64,000 nucleotides of DNA from Leishmania infantum JPCM5. Lineage: Eukaryota; Euglenozoa; Kinetoplastea; Trypanosomatida; Trypanosomatidae. How positions within the stretch are numbered: position 1 is the first letter of the stretch; each line of letters opens with the position of its first letter. The DNA lies in assembly GCF_000002875.2 (NCBI RefSeq), contig NC_009411.2, forward strand, positions 372,001 through 436,000. Reading direction: 5' to 3'. The notes under the pieces are model-generated. The model saw only the letters and a list, made by a program, of their open reading frames with translations, was not told the origin of the DNA and did not search any database. The translations under genes and the position numbers were made by a program. Shown here one piece after another: positions 1 through 9,900 of the stretch.

Positions 1-718
1 TGCGTGATTGTCGGGGGCTCCTGCTCCTTGTGACGCTAGTCGTTGACATGTACATCCTCCTAGCACTCGCTTGCTTCCTCGCAGCACGAACGCGAGGCTA
101 TGTGTACAATGAGGCAGTGTGTGTCCGCGTAAGTGCGTGTGCTGATGTGCTCTCATGTTCACGGTCATGTCTGTGTTGCCCGTCTGACGCGTCGCATCCA
201 TCTTGTTTTGTGCGCGCGGTGTCGGCTGCCACGTCGCGATCGTGCGTTATTTTCCTCTGGCGGTGCGCCTACAGCTCCCTCTTTCCCTTTGCTGGATACT
301 AGATGTGCATCTGCTGAATCGGTATGTTCGTGTGTCGTCGGTAGGCGTCTCTTCCTCCCCTCGGTGTCGCGCGTTAGTTTGCGAATGCCTGTCCGTGAAC
401 CACACCGCCTCCACGCATGACCGCTGGTGCCAACTTGTTGCACGGCACACCACACGGAACTGTGCAAGCTGCTTCGGTCTCTCTTTGACAGAGTTCAACA
501 CACTGCCTCCTCCGCTGTCGATGCGAACCCTTCCATGCCACTCGTGAGTAACGGTCGAGCCTCCTTGTCCCTTGTCCTCTCTCCGCCACTCTTGCTGTTG
601 CCACTCCTCTGTGCTCCATGCCTGTTCGATGCAGCTTTTTCCTCAGCGCTGTGCTCGGCGGCGGTGTTCCCCTCCCCCTCCCCGCACCCACCTCGTCCAT
701 TCGTCGACGTGTGTCGCC
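1..718. other. Upstream intergenic / 5' flank, no gene seen
   Basis: Pyrimidine-rich on the plus strand, with no open frame that looks coding. It is probably the intergenic and outron region upstream of the DUF778 gene, ending in a strong pyrimidine tract. Confidence 0.6.
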
Positions 719-755
719 TCTTTTCTGCATATTTCTTTTCCCTTCTGCTTCACAG
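719..755 (+). promoter_or_regulatory. Candidate spliced-leader acceptor for the DUF778 gene
   Basis: A long pyrimidine tract (CTTTTCTGCATATTTCTTTT, then more T/C) ends in CACAG at 751-755, the usual trypanosomatid trans-splice acceptor layout, about 118 bases upstream of the ATG at 873. A second T-run at 788-800 followed by an AG near 838 is an alternative. Confidence 0.5.
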
Positions 756-872
756 ACGTGCGCACAAGCTCTCCCGCTGTCCTGTCGTCGTTTTTTTTTT
801 TGCCCTGAACAACTCGTCTGCCGCATTGCTGCACCGAAGAGTTCCCATCACGAGACACGATTGAATCCACCA

Positions 873-1463
873 ATGGAATCGCGTACAAAATTCAAGGCAG
901 ACACGCCCGTGCAACTGCCACCAGCCATCGACCCGGTGCGTGAGCACTACCCGTTCTGCATTGTTTGGTCGCCTATTCCGGTTCTGTCGTGGATTCTGCC
1001 GTTCGTGGGTCACACCGCCGTATGCGACAGCCAGGGCCGCATCTATGACTTCCAAGGGGCATACCGAATTGGGCAAGACCGCATGCTGTTCGGCAACCCC
1101 GTCAAGTACTGGGACGTCTCCCGCGACTACATCCCGTCCTTCTACAACGCCGATCAGCATAACTCGGCAGAGAGGGAGGAGGCAGTGAAGCGTGAGGTGG
1201 CCGCGTACGATGCAGCCCTCATGTCCACCATCAGCCATTTCCGCCAGACTGAGGTGTACAACTTTTTCACGAACAACTGCCACTCTTTCGTGGCGGCGTC
1301 GATGAACGAGCAGCAGCTCAAGAAGCAGCACATGGGGATCGTGAGTATCGCGATTGGGATGATGAGGCATGGTCGCTACATCAGCTTTAGCCGCTTCCTG
1401 AAGGCGCATCTGCCCTCGGTCCTACTCGTCGTCATCATCCTCATCCTCGCCACCCTGCTGTAA
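873..1463 (+). CDS. TMEM222/DUF778 family membrane protein
   Basis: This encodes a 196-residue protein of the DUF778 family (human TMEM222; plant RTE1, a Golgi/ER regulator of ethylene receptors). What is seen: an N-terminal block YPFCIVWSPIPVLSWILPF followed by GHTAVCDSQGRIYDF, the conserved pair of family motifs; a central NNCHSFVAASMN motif with the invariant Cys-His; a conserved GRYISFSRFLKAHLPS segment; and a C-terminal hydrophobic anchor, VLLVVIILILATLL. Total length matches the family. The frame is open upstream from 618, but that stretch contains a spliced-leader acceptor at about 755, so the ATG at 873 is chosen. It is the only plus-strand gene and the last gene of a unit converging on the minus-strand cluster. 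Its molecular function in trypanosomatids is unknown. Confidence 0.9.
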   Translation: MESRTKFKADTPVQLPPAIDPVREHYPFCIVWSPIPVLSWILPFVGHTAVCDSQGRIYDFQGAYRIGQDRMLFGNPVKYWDVSRDYIPSFYNADQHNSAEREEAVKREVAAYDAALMSTISHFRQTEVYNFFTNNCHSFVAASMNEQQLKKQHMGIVSIAIGMMRHGRYISFSRFLKAHLPSVLLVVIILILATLL

Positions 1464-1528
1464 AACTCTGTGCTGCTCCGCTATCGATTAGGTACTTTGC
1501 TTCCTATGCTTTAACATATATCCCGTGT

Positions 1529-2051
1529 TCTGCCCGTGCAACGCGAGCTGCACGCCACTCCACTCCCCTCCAGCCGGCCCCGTCACACCGGCCCACATGG
1601 CCTGGCGCGAGGCAGCGGTAGGCATACGCGGTACAGCACTGCGCCAACACAGTCACCTGGGTACGGCCTCCGTCCCAAGCGCTACACAGCCGCACCCTCC
1701 TTGAGAGTGGCGCAGGCTCCCTGCACCGCTGGGCAGAGTGAGGGGCCCGGAGGGGGAGGGAGAGGGGGGAGATGTGTTCGAGCCACGCTGGCCGCTCCGG
1801 CGCCACGCCCTCCACAACCTCGGCAGCGACATCAGCAGCGATACATCGCTCTGACCTCCCCTACGTCGTCGGTGCTGGGCCCCGCCACCACCCGAGGTGG
1901 CTGGGGCACTTGGCAGGGGTTTAGGGGTTGGGGGGCTGGCTCGCTTCCCCACAGCCACACACACACACACACACAGAGTGGGGTGCGTGCTGGGCCCTGC
2001 GACACGACGCACTGAGGGGTGCAACCTCCACCCCACCCCTCGTCGTCCGGG
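1529..2051 (-). mobile_element. SIDER2-like retroposon, copy A
   Basis: Near-identical to the copies at 17226, 22819 and 34236, and more distantly to 56050. Read on the minus strand, the 5' end carries a degenerate ingi/L1Tc hallmark (starts CCCGGACGACGAGGGG), a potential hairpin AGGGGTG/CACCCCT-like, then GGGCCCAGCAC and GGGGAAGCGAGCC. A (CA)10 microsatellite lies at 1956-1975. It is shorter at its 3' end than copies C and D. Assignment to SIDER2 rests on remembered family features and the shared hallmark; no search was run. Orientation is sense for a VPS18 3' UTR and antisense for the DUF778 transcript. Confidence 0.75.
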
Positions 2052-2388
2052 AGTGCAGCGTTACAGCTGAAATTGCAAAGACCTGCGTAGCATTCGCATT
2101 TTCAGCTATTATTCGCAACTTTCACTCCATCTTTTCTGTTTCCCTTACGACGCCATCGCGCATGTACACCTCATCCGACCACTGCATCAAAGCGGTGGTG
2201 CTCGTAATGGAAGGGGTGGGAGTCCCACTACCGGTCCAGCAACAACGAGCTGCATTCCTGTACTACAAAACCTCCTCAAGTAGCATGAGCCGCGGCATTC
2301 CCTGGGCGTGAGGGTCAGCAATCCCTCTCCCTGCCCGTGTATATTCCCGCTAGAACTACTGTCAGCCGCTGCAGGCAGCTCTCGTGTT

Positions 2389-2545
2389 TGTGCGTGTGCG
2401 TGTGCCGCTGAATGATGCACTCATCTGTGTTGGTCCAAACAGTTTGACTGGCGCATGAGAAGATACACATGCAAATCACCTTTCGGCTGACGTGCGTGGC
2501 ACGGGCGCGTGTGCGGGCTGCCGTCGGCTGTCCAGCCGCGTGCGC
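2389..2545 (-). repeat. Solo inverted fragment of the tandem-array A unit
   Basis: About 157 bases match, in inverse orientation, the last third of the A units in the array at 6957-13552 (GTGCCGCTGAATGATGCACT onward), with few mismatches seen. Flanks are unrelated. It lies on the other side of VPS18 from the array. Confidence 0.85.
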
Positions 2546-2559
2546 GTTGGGGCGGAAAG

Positions 2560-2760
2560 GGCCCCCTCTGGGGCTGACTATGCCGCCCGGTGGTGGGCCT
2601 GGGAGGCCGCGGCAGGGTCGGGTGGGGGGGGTGGGTGGCAAAAGAAGCGAGCGGCGGGAGAGGGGTGGCCAAGGGCCGGGTGGGGGGGGCGGCGGAGGAA
2701 CGCCGCGCACGCGAAGCACCTGGAGGCGAAAAAAAAAAGGGCGCGCGGGGCCCGCAAAAA
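2560..2760 (+). other. G-rich, G-quadruplex-prone tract
   Basis: Plus strand shows clustered G-runs: GGGTCGGGTGGGGGGGG then TGGGTGG at 2615-2638, matching the G3+N1-7 pattern, and a second cluster GGGTGGGGGGGGCGG near 2679-2693. It ends in A-runs just beyond the VPS18 stop codon. Unusual composition compared with both flanks; low-quality sequence is an alternative explanation. Confidence 0.6.
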
Positions 2761-2803
2761 GCCGCCCCGCACGCGGCGAAGGGCGGAAAAAAAAATTGAT
2801 CGA

Positions 2804-5800
2804 CTATAAATCCCAAGAAGCGTCCTTGCGAAACAACGGGATGTCGACCTCCACAACAACAGCCTCGCCGCACAGCACACAGTCCTGCTGCGCGAGCTGG
2901 TGAACGTCGCTGATGCCGTCGAGTACGTGCGGCGCAATGCCCTCGTCAGCCAGGAACCTCTCGAGGCCACCCATAGACTCCAGCCGCGACACAGCGCAGG
3001 CCTCGTGCACGACGTGACCGCAGTTGGGGTACACAAAGTACGGCGTGCTGCTCTGCAGCAGTGTGCGGTGGCAGAGTGGGCAGCGCTGGCTCGCCGTGAT
3101 ATATCCAAACTGTTCGCGCGCCTGCCGCAGGTCCTTCTTCACGTCCTCGGCGGTCTGGTACACCTCGTCCTGCGTTCGGCTAAGTTGCCGCTTCTGATCC
3201 GCGTAGGCGTCGAAGTACTCGCAGATGACGTCCCGAAAATCGTCGATGAGATTCACGTCCTCGATCTTACGGAGGACATCCTCAGTGCGGAGAACGCCGC
3301 CGGATTCCTGCACGACCGCGAGGGCCGCGGCAACGTTATGGCTGGCGAGCGCCTGCTCCGCAGTAAGCATCCACAGTTGGCGAAGCTCGTCGTTGCCGAC
3401 TTTCCCGACAAGTCCGCGCAGCGTGTCTTCGGCGGCGACAAGCCCCGGCAGCACATCCTTGTCCTCTGACCGCGCGGCCACGCTCGCGTCCTCGTCAGCG
3501 CTGCCGCTGCCGCCGTTGCGCCGTTCGTGAGGCGCGTACAGGGCGGTAGTGACGGCGTCGCGGTAGAGATGCATGTGCTTGTATAGGGCCACTGCAGCGG
3601 TCGTGCAGCCGTGCTTCAGGCACATGCGCAGTGCGTACCCCGTGTCAACGAAGAGTGAGGTGCTGATAAAGTCGTCGAGGCGAACGGCATCGTGCGTCTG
3701 CGCAAGCAGGCGGACGTAGTAGTTATGCACTGCACCCGAAGAGCAGTCGTAACGGTGAATGCACTGATCGAGCAGCACCACCACCTGATGCTCCGTGTTG
3801 TCGGCCACCTCGTTCATGGAGACATCATAGCGCACAAACGACGGCATTAGCCGCTCCATCTGCAGAGGAAGCACCCGGCCCGCCCGCGCTTCCTTAGTGA
3901 GCGCACGCAACAGCGCCGTCGTCAGGGCCACCGGTCGATGCTGGATCAGTACGGACGTAAACTCATACCAGGGCTGCAAACGGGCAACAGATCCGTGACA
4001 CGCGCCGAGGGCCTTGACAGCCTCGTCAAACTGCTGCTGAACGATGTGGGAAGCGACAACGTAGCGTGTGTGTTGCATTGCCTTGGCGAATATCAACGCG
4101 CTCTCGGGCCGGCCCTGTTCCTCCAGCAGGCGCAACACCAGCTCATACACCGCCTTCTCCTTCAGGAAGACGCCGCACTGCTCCACTGTGCTCAGCAGGA
4201 ACTTGTGAAAATCCGCCTCAGCGGCTGCGGACGCTGGGGCAGTGCGCGCGATCTGGTCGAGTTTCGCGAGCATGAGAATCACAAACATGCTCGTCAGCTG
4301 CGGCGCCCAGTCGTCCAGCGAAGCGAGATGCGACAGCAGAAACTGGAAGCGAGCCTCCACAAACGCGGTGCGCACGTTCGTGTTCCGGTATGTCGTCAAC
4401 AGCGCGTAGATGTCCTCGAACCAGTCACACTTGGCGAACTGGGCAATCGCGTGGCGAGTGGCTCCGCAGTCGAGGAAGAACTGGCCGCAGTGAAACAGAC
4501 AGAGGTTGCGCTGAGTGTCCGAGTAGAAGGCAAGGCGGCACGCCGCATCCATGTAGCGCTTGCGCACCGCCAAGGGCACCTGCGCATCACGTCCGCGCTC
4601 GAGAAAGAGGCGCCACTGCTGGTGCGCCTCGTCCTCGATGAGAACTTCCCAGAGATGCGTGCGGCTGAAGAGGAAAAATCGGCGCGCCTCGGCGTCGTGG
4701 ATGACGCCGCACAGCTCAGAGGACGGCGGCGGCGATGCCCGGAACGGGTCGAAGCGGATCCGCTGTGCCACTTCAGCAGGCAGCGGCGGTGTGAAGCGCT
4801 CCACCGCGCCGCCGCAATCGGCAGGACTGCGCCACGACGCTCCCGGAGGTTGGTGTAGCACGATGCACCGCTGCGGGTAGAGCACAATCATGTGAAACGC
4901 TGTCGGGGCCACTGCGATGGGGACGGCCGACGGCGGCAGCGCGGCCCTGTCCACTCCAGCCCCGGCCGCGTCCGTGCTGTCTGCGACTTTAGCGAGCGAG
5001 AACGACTGCTCATTCACGCGCGCCCCCGCCTCACCCACGGAGGGCACGGATGTCTCGGGGACGGACGAAGTTCGAAAGAGCAGCCGCTCGTTTTCGTCTA
5101 CCATGTCAGTCGAGACGTCGCGGTCAAACAGTCCATGAACAACACCAGCGGCGCTATTCCACACGTACGACTGCGGCGCGGCGGCATACGAACCACGGTA
5201 GAGAAGCACCCGCCCGTTCGCCACCGGCGCCGAGGCGGAGCCTGCGTACAGGGGCACCGTCTGCGTGCGCAGCTTGACGGTGCCCGAACGGAGTGCGTGA
5301 AACAAAGGCGCCGGAGCGGCAATGCTGCTGCTGTGTGCTTCGTGCAGATTGATGGCTGTCGAAATGAGAAGAACGCAGCCGCCGGCCCCCGTCGCCGCGA
5401 ACGCGATGGAGCGGATCGGGAAGGCACAGCTTGCTGGAGACGGCAGCGACCAAGCCAGCACAGCTCGCATCTTCAGCCGGTTGGGGCTACTGCTGCTGAC
5501 CCACACATGCAGAGCAAAGATGGCACTGCCCTTGTTCACCCCCATCAAGTAGCTCCACTCGGCCGCGCCAGCTGTTGACGAGCCTTGCGTCGTGGAAGCA
5601 GAGATGGCACGGGCTGCCGACGCTTCCGGGTAGTCGGCGGGTGCTACCCCATAGCTGTCCTGTGGGAGCCAACCCACGCACTCACCGACGACGACATCCT
5701 GAGACCCTTGCACAACGGTACCGAGAACGTCCGTCGCTTGTAGCTGAGCGGTGGCGCACATGCGTGCGTCGAACGTGTTCTGCACGCTCACCTCACCGTC

Positions 5801-6079
5801 AGAGGCAGTGACCACAACGTAGGTGCCCTGGGGATGCACAAAGACCTTGTGAGGGTTACGCACGACTGTGCGGAGCAGCACCCGGTCTTCCTCAGCGTCG
5901 CGCACCTCCAGCCGCCCACTGCGGCGCAGCACCGCCAAAACGCCACCCTGGCAATCGGCATCCTCGATAGCGTCCTGGCTATCAGAGAGGGGGTATGAGA
6001 CAAGCTCGAAATGCGGTGCGACGGGGTCATGCAAGGCTTCAACATGACTCCGGCTGTTATGTGGCACCGCTTGCGCCAT
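2804..6079 (-). CDS. VPS18: Vacuolar protein sorting protein VPS18 (HOPS/CORVET core subunit)
   Basis: 1091 residues. VPS18 (Pep3, deep orange) is a core subunit of the HOPS and CORVET tethers that drive endosome and lysosome fusion. Seen: an N-terminal region of beta-strand-like segments (about 20-450) consistent with the Pep3/VPS18 propeller; a helical clathrin-heavy-chain-repeat region in the middle, including YALRMCLKHGC and KHMHLYRDAVTTALY, which align with the VPS18 family; a segment VLRKIEDVNLIDDFRDVICE leading to a charged coiled coil; and a C-terminal RING-H2 at 1000-1070 with all ligands visible (CPLC, C-G-H, H-x2-C, CVLC). The reading frame is open 86 codons further upstream, but that part is Cys/Arg-rich without domain content, so MAQAVPHNSR at 6079 is preferred. 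It is the terminal gene of the minus-strand unit, next to a 9-kb gene-free repeat region on its 5' side. Confidence 0.93.
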   Translation of the reverse strand: MAQAVPHNSRSHVEALHDPVAPHFELVSYPLSDSQDAIEDADCQGGVLAVLRRSGRLEVRDAEEDRVLLRTVVRNPHKVFVHPQGTYVVVTASDGEVSVQNTFDARMCATAQLQATDVLGTVVQGSQDVVVGECVGWLPQDSYGVAPADYPEASAARAISASTTQGSSTAGAAEWSYLMGVNKGSAIFALHVWVSSSSPNRLKMRAVLAWSLPSPASCAFPIRSIAFAATGAGGCVLLISTAINLHEAHSSSIAAPAPLFHALRSGTVKLRTQTVPLYAGSASAPVANGRVLLYRGSYAAAPQSYVWNSAAGVVHGLFDRDVSTDMVDENERLLFRTSSVPETSVPSVGEAGARVNEQSFSLAKVADSTDAAGAGVDRAALPPSAVPIAVAPTAFHMIVLYPQRCIVLHQPPGASWRSPADCGGAVERFTPPLPAEVAQRIRFDPFRASPPPSSELCGVIHDAEARRFFLFSRTHLWEVLIEDEAHQQWRLFLERGRDAQVPLAVRKRYMDAACRLAFYSDTQRNLCLFHCGQFFLDCGATRHAIAQFAKCDWFEDIYALLTTYRNTNVRTAFVEARFQFLLSHLASLDDWAPQLTSMFVILMLAKLDQIARTAPASAAAEADFHKFLLSTVEQCGVFLKEKAVYELVLRLLEEQGRPESALIFAKAMQHTRYVVASHIVQQQFDEAVKALGACHGSVARLQPWYEFTSVLIQHRPVALTTALLRALTKEARAGRVLPLQMERLMPSFVRYDVSMNEVADNTEHQVVVLLDQCIHRYDCSSGAVHNYYVRLLAQTHDAVRLDDFISTSLFVDTGYALRMCLKHGCTTAAVALYKHMHLYRDAVTTALYAPHERRNGGSGSADEDASVAARSEDKDVLPGLVAAEDTLRGLVGKVGNDELRQLWMLTAEQALASHNVAAALAVVQESGGVLRTEDVLRKIEDVNLIDDFRDVICEYFDAYADQKRQLSRTQDEVYQTAEDVKKDLRQAREQFGYITASQRCPLCHRTLLQSSTPYFVYPNCGHVVHEACAVSRLESMGGLERFLADEGIAPHVLDGISDVHQLAQQDCVLCGEAVVVEVDIPLFRKDASWDL

Positions 6080-6956
6080 TGCCGTCCGCTGCACCTCTGC
6101 CCGCTTGTGTGCTGTGTAAGATCCGATTCGCGTCGATGTGAGCCTTGCTTGAGAACACTTCCTCTCGGTACAGGCCTTTCTATCGAATGCGTGACTGCCC
6201 GTGAGGTACGCGCCACCTGTTCTGGCTGGCAGCGCCACGGTAGGGCACACGCGGCGACTGCACAAACGGAGAGACACAGCTATGAGGGTGCCCTTGTGTA
6301 CCACCTCCAGAGCTGAGCAACAGAGCTCACACGCCAAACGAGCAGCCGCAAAACCGGAAAGCGCGAACAGCGAGCAAACCCTTGCGATACGAACCCCTCA
6401 GAGAAGAGGCGCACTACTGGCCAATATGTGACACTGCAAAACTACAGAGAGTGGCGAGGATCAAATACGCACCACCTACGAAAGAGCAGTCTTCACCACC
6501 GCTTACCCAAATCAAAGAGCCCGCTTGAGTGCTCACTGCACCAATACGTGTTCTATCGAGTTCACTCAACAGACTAGGAAAGCCCCGCATCGCGAATTCA
6601 TCAAGCCAAAAAGAGGGATGAAGAAGCACACATTAGAAGAAGCACAAGATTTGCGATAGTTGCAGCCATTCATACGAGGGGTGCGCAGATGGCTGCATAT
6701 GCAGTCCGGTTGACCACTTCGGTGACATCATATTCTGCCGACAACGACACAGAGCACAGGAGCGCATCGGCATTCTTATCAACACTGCCCCAGCACACAC
6801 CCCATAACAAGCATGACCTTCACCGCTGTAACAGCGACCACAAACGATACATTACAAATAACATAAAAAAATCATTCACTAGATCACTGGTTCCCACGAC
6901 GCCACACCCGACACGTACAACGAGCGAAAAGATCACACCACCACACAACCACAGAA
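6080..6956. other. Intergenic, 5' flank of VPS18
   Basis: No supported gene. It would contain the VPS18 5' UTR and trans-splice site. The part from about 6340 is more AT-rich than the surroundings and ends in CA-rich sequence merging into the tandem array. Confidence 0.6.
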
Positions 6957-9900
6957 CAACACCCGCACCGCGTCAGTGTGAGCTGAGTTGAGAAATGCTA
7001 TGACCTCATGCAGTGCTCGGACTGACAGGAAACTATGTGAATAGTATTCATCACGCGCATGCGCCTCGCGCAGCGGCGAAGTGGCAGGGGGTAGCGGTGA
7101 GAAGGCAAGCGGCGCGGCACCCCGTCGCGCCGCATCTAGGAGAGTTGATGCTCCCACCCGCTTAATGGTGGGGAGCGGTAGGACTCAATGCACTCCGTTC
7201 ACGCACGTCGCAGCGTGCGGCCCGGCGGCGGCGCCGCCACGCAGTGGCAGCGTCTCAGACCTGTTGAGTTTTGTTTTCTTGGCTCAAAATGTGCGCTCAT
7301 AGCCTCGCTCGCGCACAAGAATTGTTTCTCCATCAGGGCCACCACGCACACGCGGCTGGACAGCCGACAGCAGCCCGCACACGCGCCCGTGCCACGCACG
7401 TCAGCCGAAAGGTGATTTGCATGTGTATCTTCTCATGCGCCAGTCAAACTGTTTGGACCAACACAGATGAGTGCATCATTCAGCGGCACACGCACACGCA
7501 CACGCACACAGCAGCACCCGCACCGCGTCAGTGTGAGCTGAGTTGAGAAATGCTATGACCTCATGCAGTGCTCGGACTGACAGGAAACTATGTGAATAGT
7601 ATTCATCACGCGCATGCGCCTCGCGCAGCGGCGAAGTGGCAGGGGGTGGGGCAGCGTGCGCTCTGGCACAACAGGACAGGGAGTTGCGTGGGATGGGGCA
7701 CCCACCATTCCAAGGGAGTTGTGCGGCGGCCTAGAAGAGAGGGTGTGCGGCAGAGACACCCCACGCGGACGCACGCGCGCACACGACGGCAGTGACAACG
7801 CGGTGTCGTCGCGGCAGAGCTCGCGAAGCGCCTTCGCTCTCGCTGTCTTTGTCTTTCTTGAACTTTCGGGCGTGCTCTGTCACTGACAGGTGTAAAGACA
7901 GGTGCCAGACAGGTCAAGATGAAGCTGCCGCCCGCGCCATCGCTATCGCCCCTTCACCCACAAGCATGCACGCAAGCCCTCCGCACCCGACAGCACCGCG
8001 TCAGTGTGAGCTGAGTTGAGAAATGCTATGACCTCATGCAGTGCTCGGACTGACAGGAAACTATGTGAATAGTATTCATCACGCGCATGCGCCTCGCGCA
8101 GCGGCGAAGTGGCAGGGGGTAGCGGTGAGAAGGCAAGCGGCGCGGCACCCCGTCGCGCCGCATCTAGGAGAGTTGATGCTCCCACCCGCTTACTGGTGGG
8201 GAGCGGTAGGACTCAATGCACTCCGTTCACGCACGTCGCAGCGTGCGGCCCGGCGGCGGCGCCGCCACGCAGTGGCAGCGTCTCAGACCTGTTGAGTTTT
8301 GTTTTCTTGGCTCAAAATGTGCGCTCATAGCCTCGCTCGCGCACAAGAATTGTTTCTCCATCAGGGCCACCACGCACACGCGGCTGGACAGCCGACAGCA
8401 GCCCGCACACGCGCCCGTGCCACGCACGTCAGCCGAAAGGTGATTTGCATGTGTATCTTCTCATGCGCCAGTCAAACTGTTTGGACCAACACAGATGAGT
8501 GCATCATTCAGCGGCACACGCACACGCACACGCACACAGCAGCACCCGCACCGCGTCAGTGTGAGCTGAGTTGAGAAATGCTATGACCTCATGCAGTGCT
8601 CGGACTGACAGGAAACTATGTGAATAGTATTCATCACGCGCATGCGCCTCGCGCAGCGGCGAAGTGGCAGGGGGTAGCGGTGAGAAGGCAAGCGGCGCGG
8701 CACCCCGTCGCGCCGCATCTAGGAGAGTTGATGCTCCCACCCGCTTAATGGTGGGGAGCGGTAGGACTCAATGCACTCCGTTCACGCACGTCGCAGCGTG
8801 CGGCCCGGCGGCGGCGCCGCCACGCAGTGGCAGCGTCTCAGACCTGTTGAGTTTTGTTTTCTTGGCTCAAAATGTGCGCTCATAGCCTCGCTCGCGCACA
8901 AGAATTGTTTCTCCATCAGGGCCACCACGCACACGCGGCTGGACAGCCGACAGCAGCCCGCACACGCGCCCGTGCCACGCACGTCAGCCGAAAGGTGATT
9001 TGCATGTGTATCTTCTCATGCGCCAGTCAAACTGTTTGGACCAACACAGATGAGTGCATCATTCAGCGGCACACGCACACGCACACGCACACAGCAGCAC
9101 CCGCACCGCGTCAGTGTGAGCTGAGTTGAGAAATGCTATGACCTCATGCAGTGCTCGGACTGACAGGAAACTATGTGAATAGTATTCATCACGCGCATGC
9201 GCCTCGCGCAGCGGCGAAGTGGCAGGGGGTAGCGGTGAGAAGGCAAGCGGCGCGGCACCCCGTCGCGCCGCATCTAGGAGAGTTGATGCTCCCACCCGCT
9301 TAATGGTGGGGAGCGGTAGGACTCAATGCACTCCGTTCACGCACGTCGCAGCGTGCGGCCCGGCGGCGGCGCCGCCACGCAGTGGCAGCGTCTCAGACCT
9401 GTTGAGTTTTGTTTTCTTGGCTCAAAATGTGCGCTCATAGCCTCGCTCGCGCACAAGAATTGTTTCTCCATCAGGGCCACCACGCACACGCGGCTGGACA
9501 GCCGACAGCAGCCCGCACACGCGCCCGTGCCACGCACGTCAGCCGAAAGGTGATTTGCATGTGTATCTTCTCATGCGCCAGTCAAACTGTTTGGACCAAC
9601 ACAGATGAGTGCATCATTCAGCGGCACACGCACACGCACACAGCAGCACCCGCACCGCGTCAGTGTGAGCTGAGTTGAGAAATGCTATGACCTCATGCAG
9701 TGCTCGGACTGACAGGAAACTATGTGAATAGTATTCATCACGCGCATGCGCCTCGCGCAGCGGCGAAGTGGCAGGGGGTAGCGGTGAGAAGGCAAGCGGC
9801 GCGGCACCCCGTCGCGCCGCATCTAGGAGAGTTGATGCTCCCACCCGCTTACTGGTGGGGAGCGGTAGGACTCAATGCACTCCGTTCACGCACGTCGCAG

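Larger units (their letters stand above)
1464..2803. other. Convergent strand-switch region
   Basis: Plus-strand transcription (DUF778 gene) and minus-strand transcription (VPS18 onward) meet here. Convergent switches in Leishmania are transcription termination zones, often marked by base J. The interval holds a SIDER2-like element (1529-2051), unremarkable sequence (2052-2388), an inverted tandem-repeat fragment (2389-2545) and a G-rich tract (2560-2760). No tRNA or other RNA gene was recognised. Confidence 0.8.

Noticed and set aside
1536..2015. 159-codon plus-strand ORF repeated at 17076, 22891, 34195 and 56055
   Set aside because: It is contained in the SIDER2-like elements; its Pro/Arg-rich sequence is a translation of retroposon DNA, not a gene family.
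1464..2803. Possible tRNA or 5S rRNA genes at the strand switch
   Set aside because: Looked for A/B-box and T-loop sequences; the GTTCGAG in the SIDER2-like element lacks cloverleaf context. None was found elsewhere in the window either.
2804..6079. VPS11, VPS41 or VPS8 as identity of the RING protein
   Set aside because: The helical block with ALRMCLKHGC and the segment before the RING match the VPS18 pattern better than the other RING-bearing HOPS/CORVET subunits.
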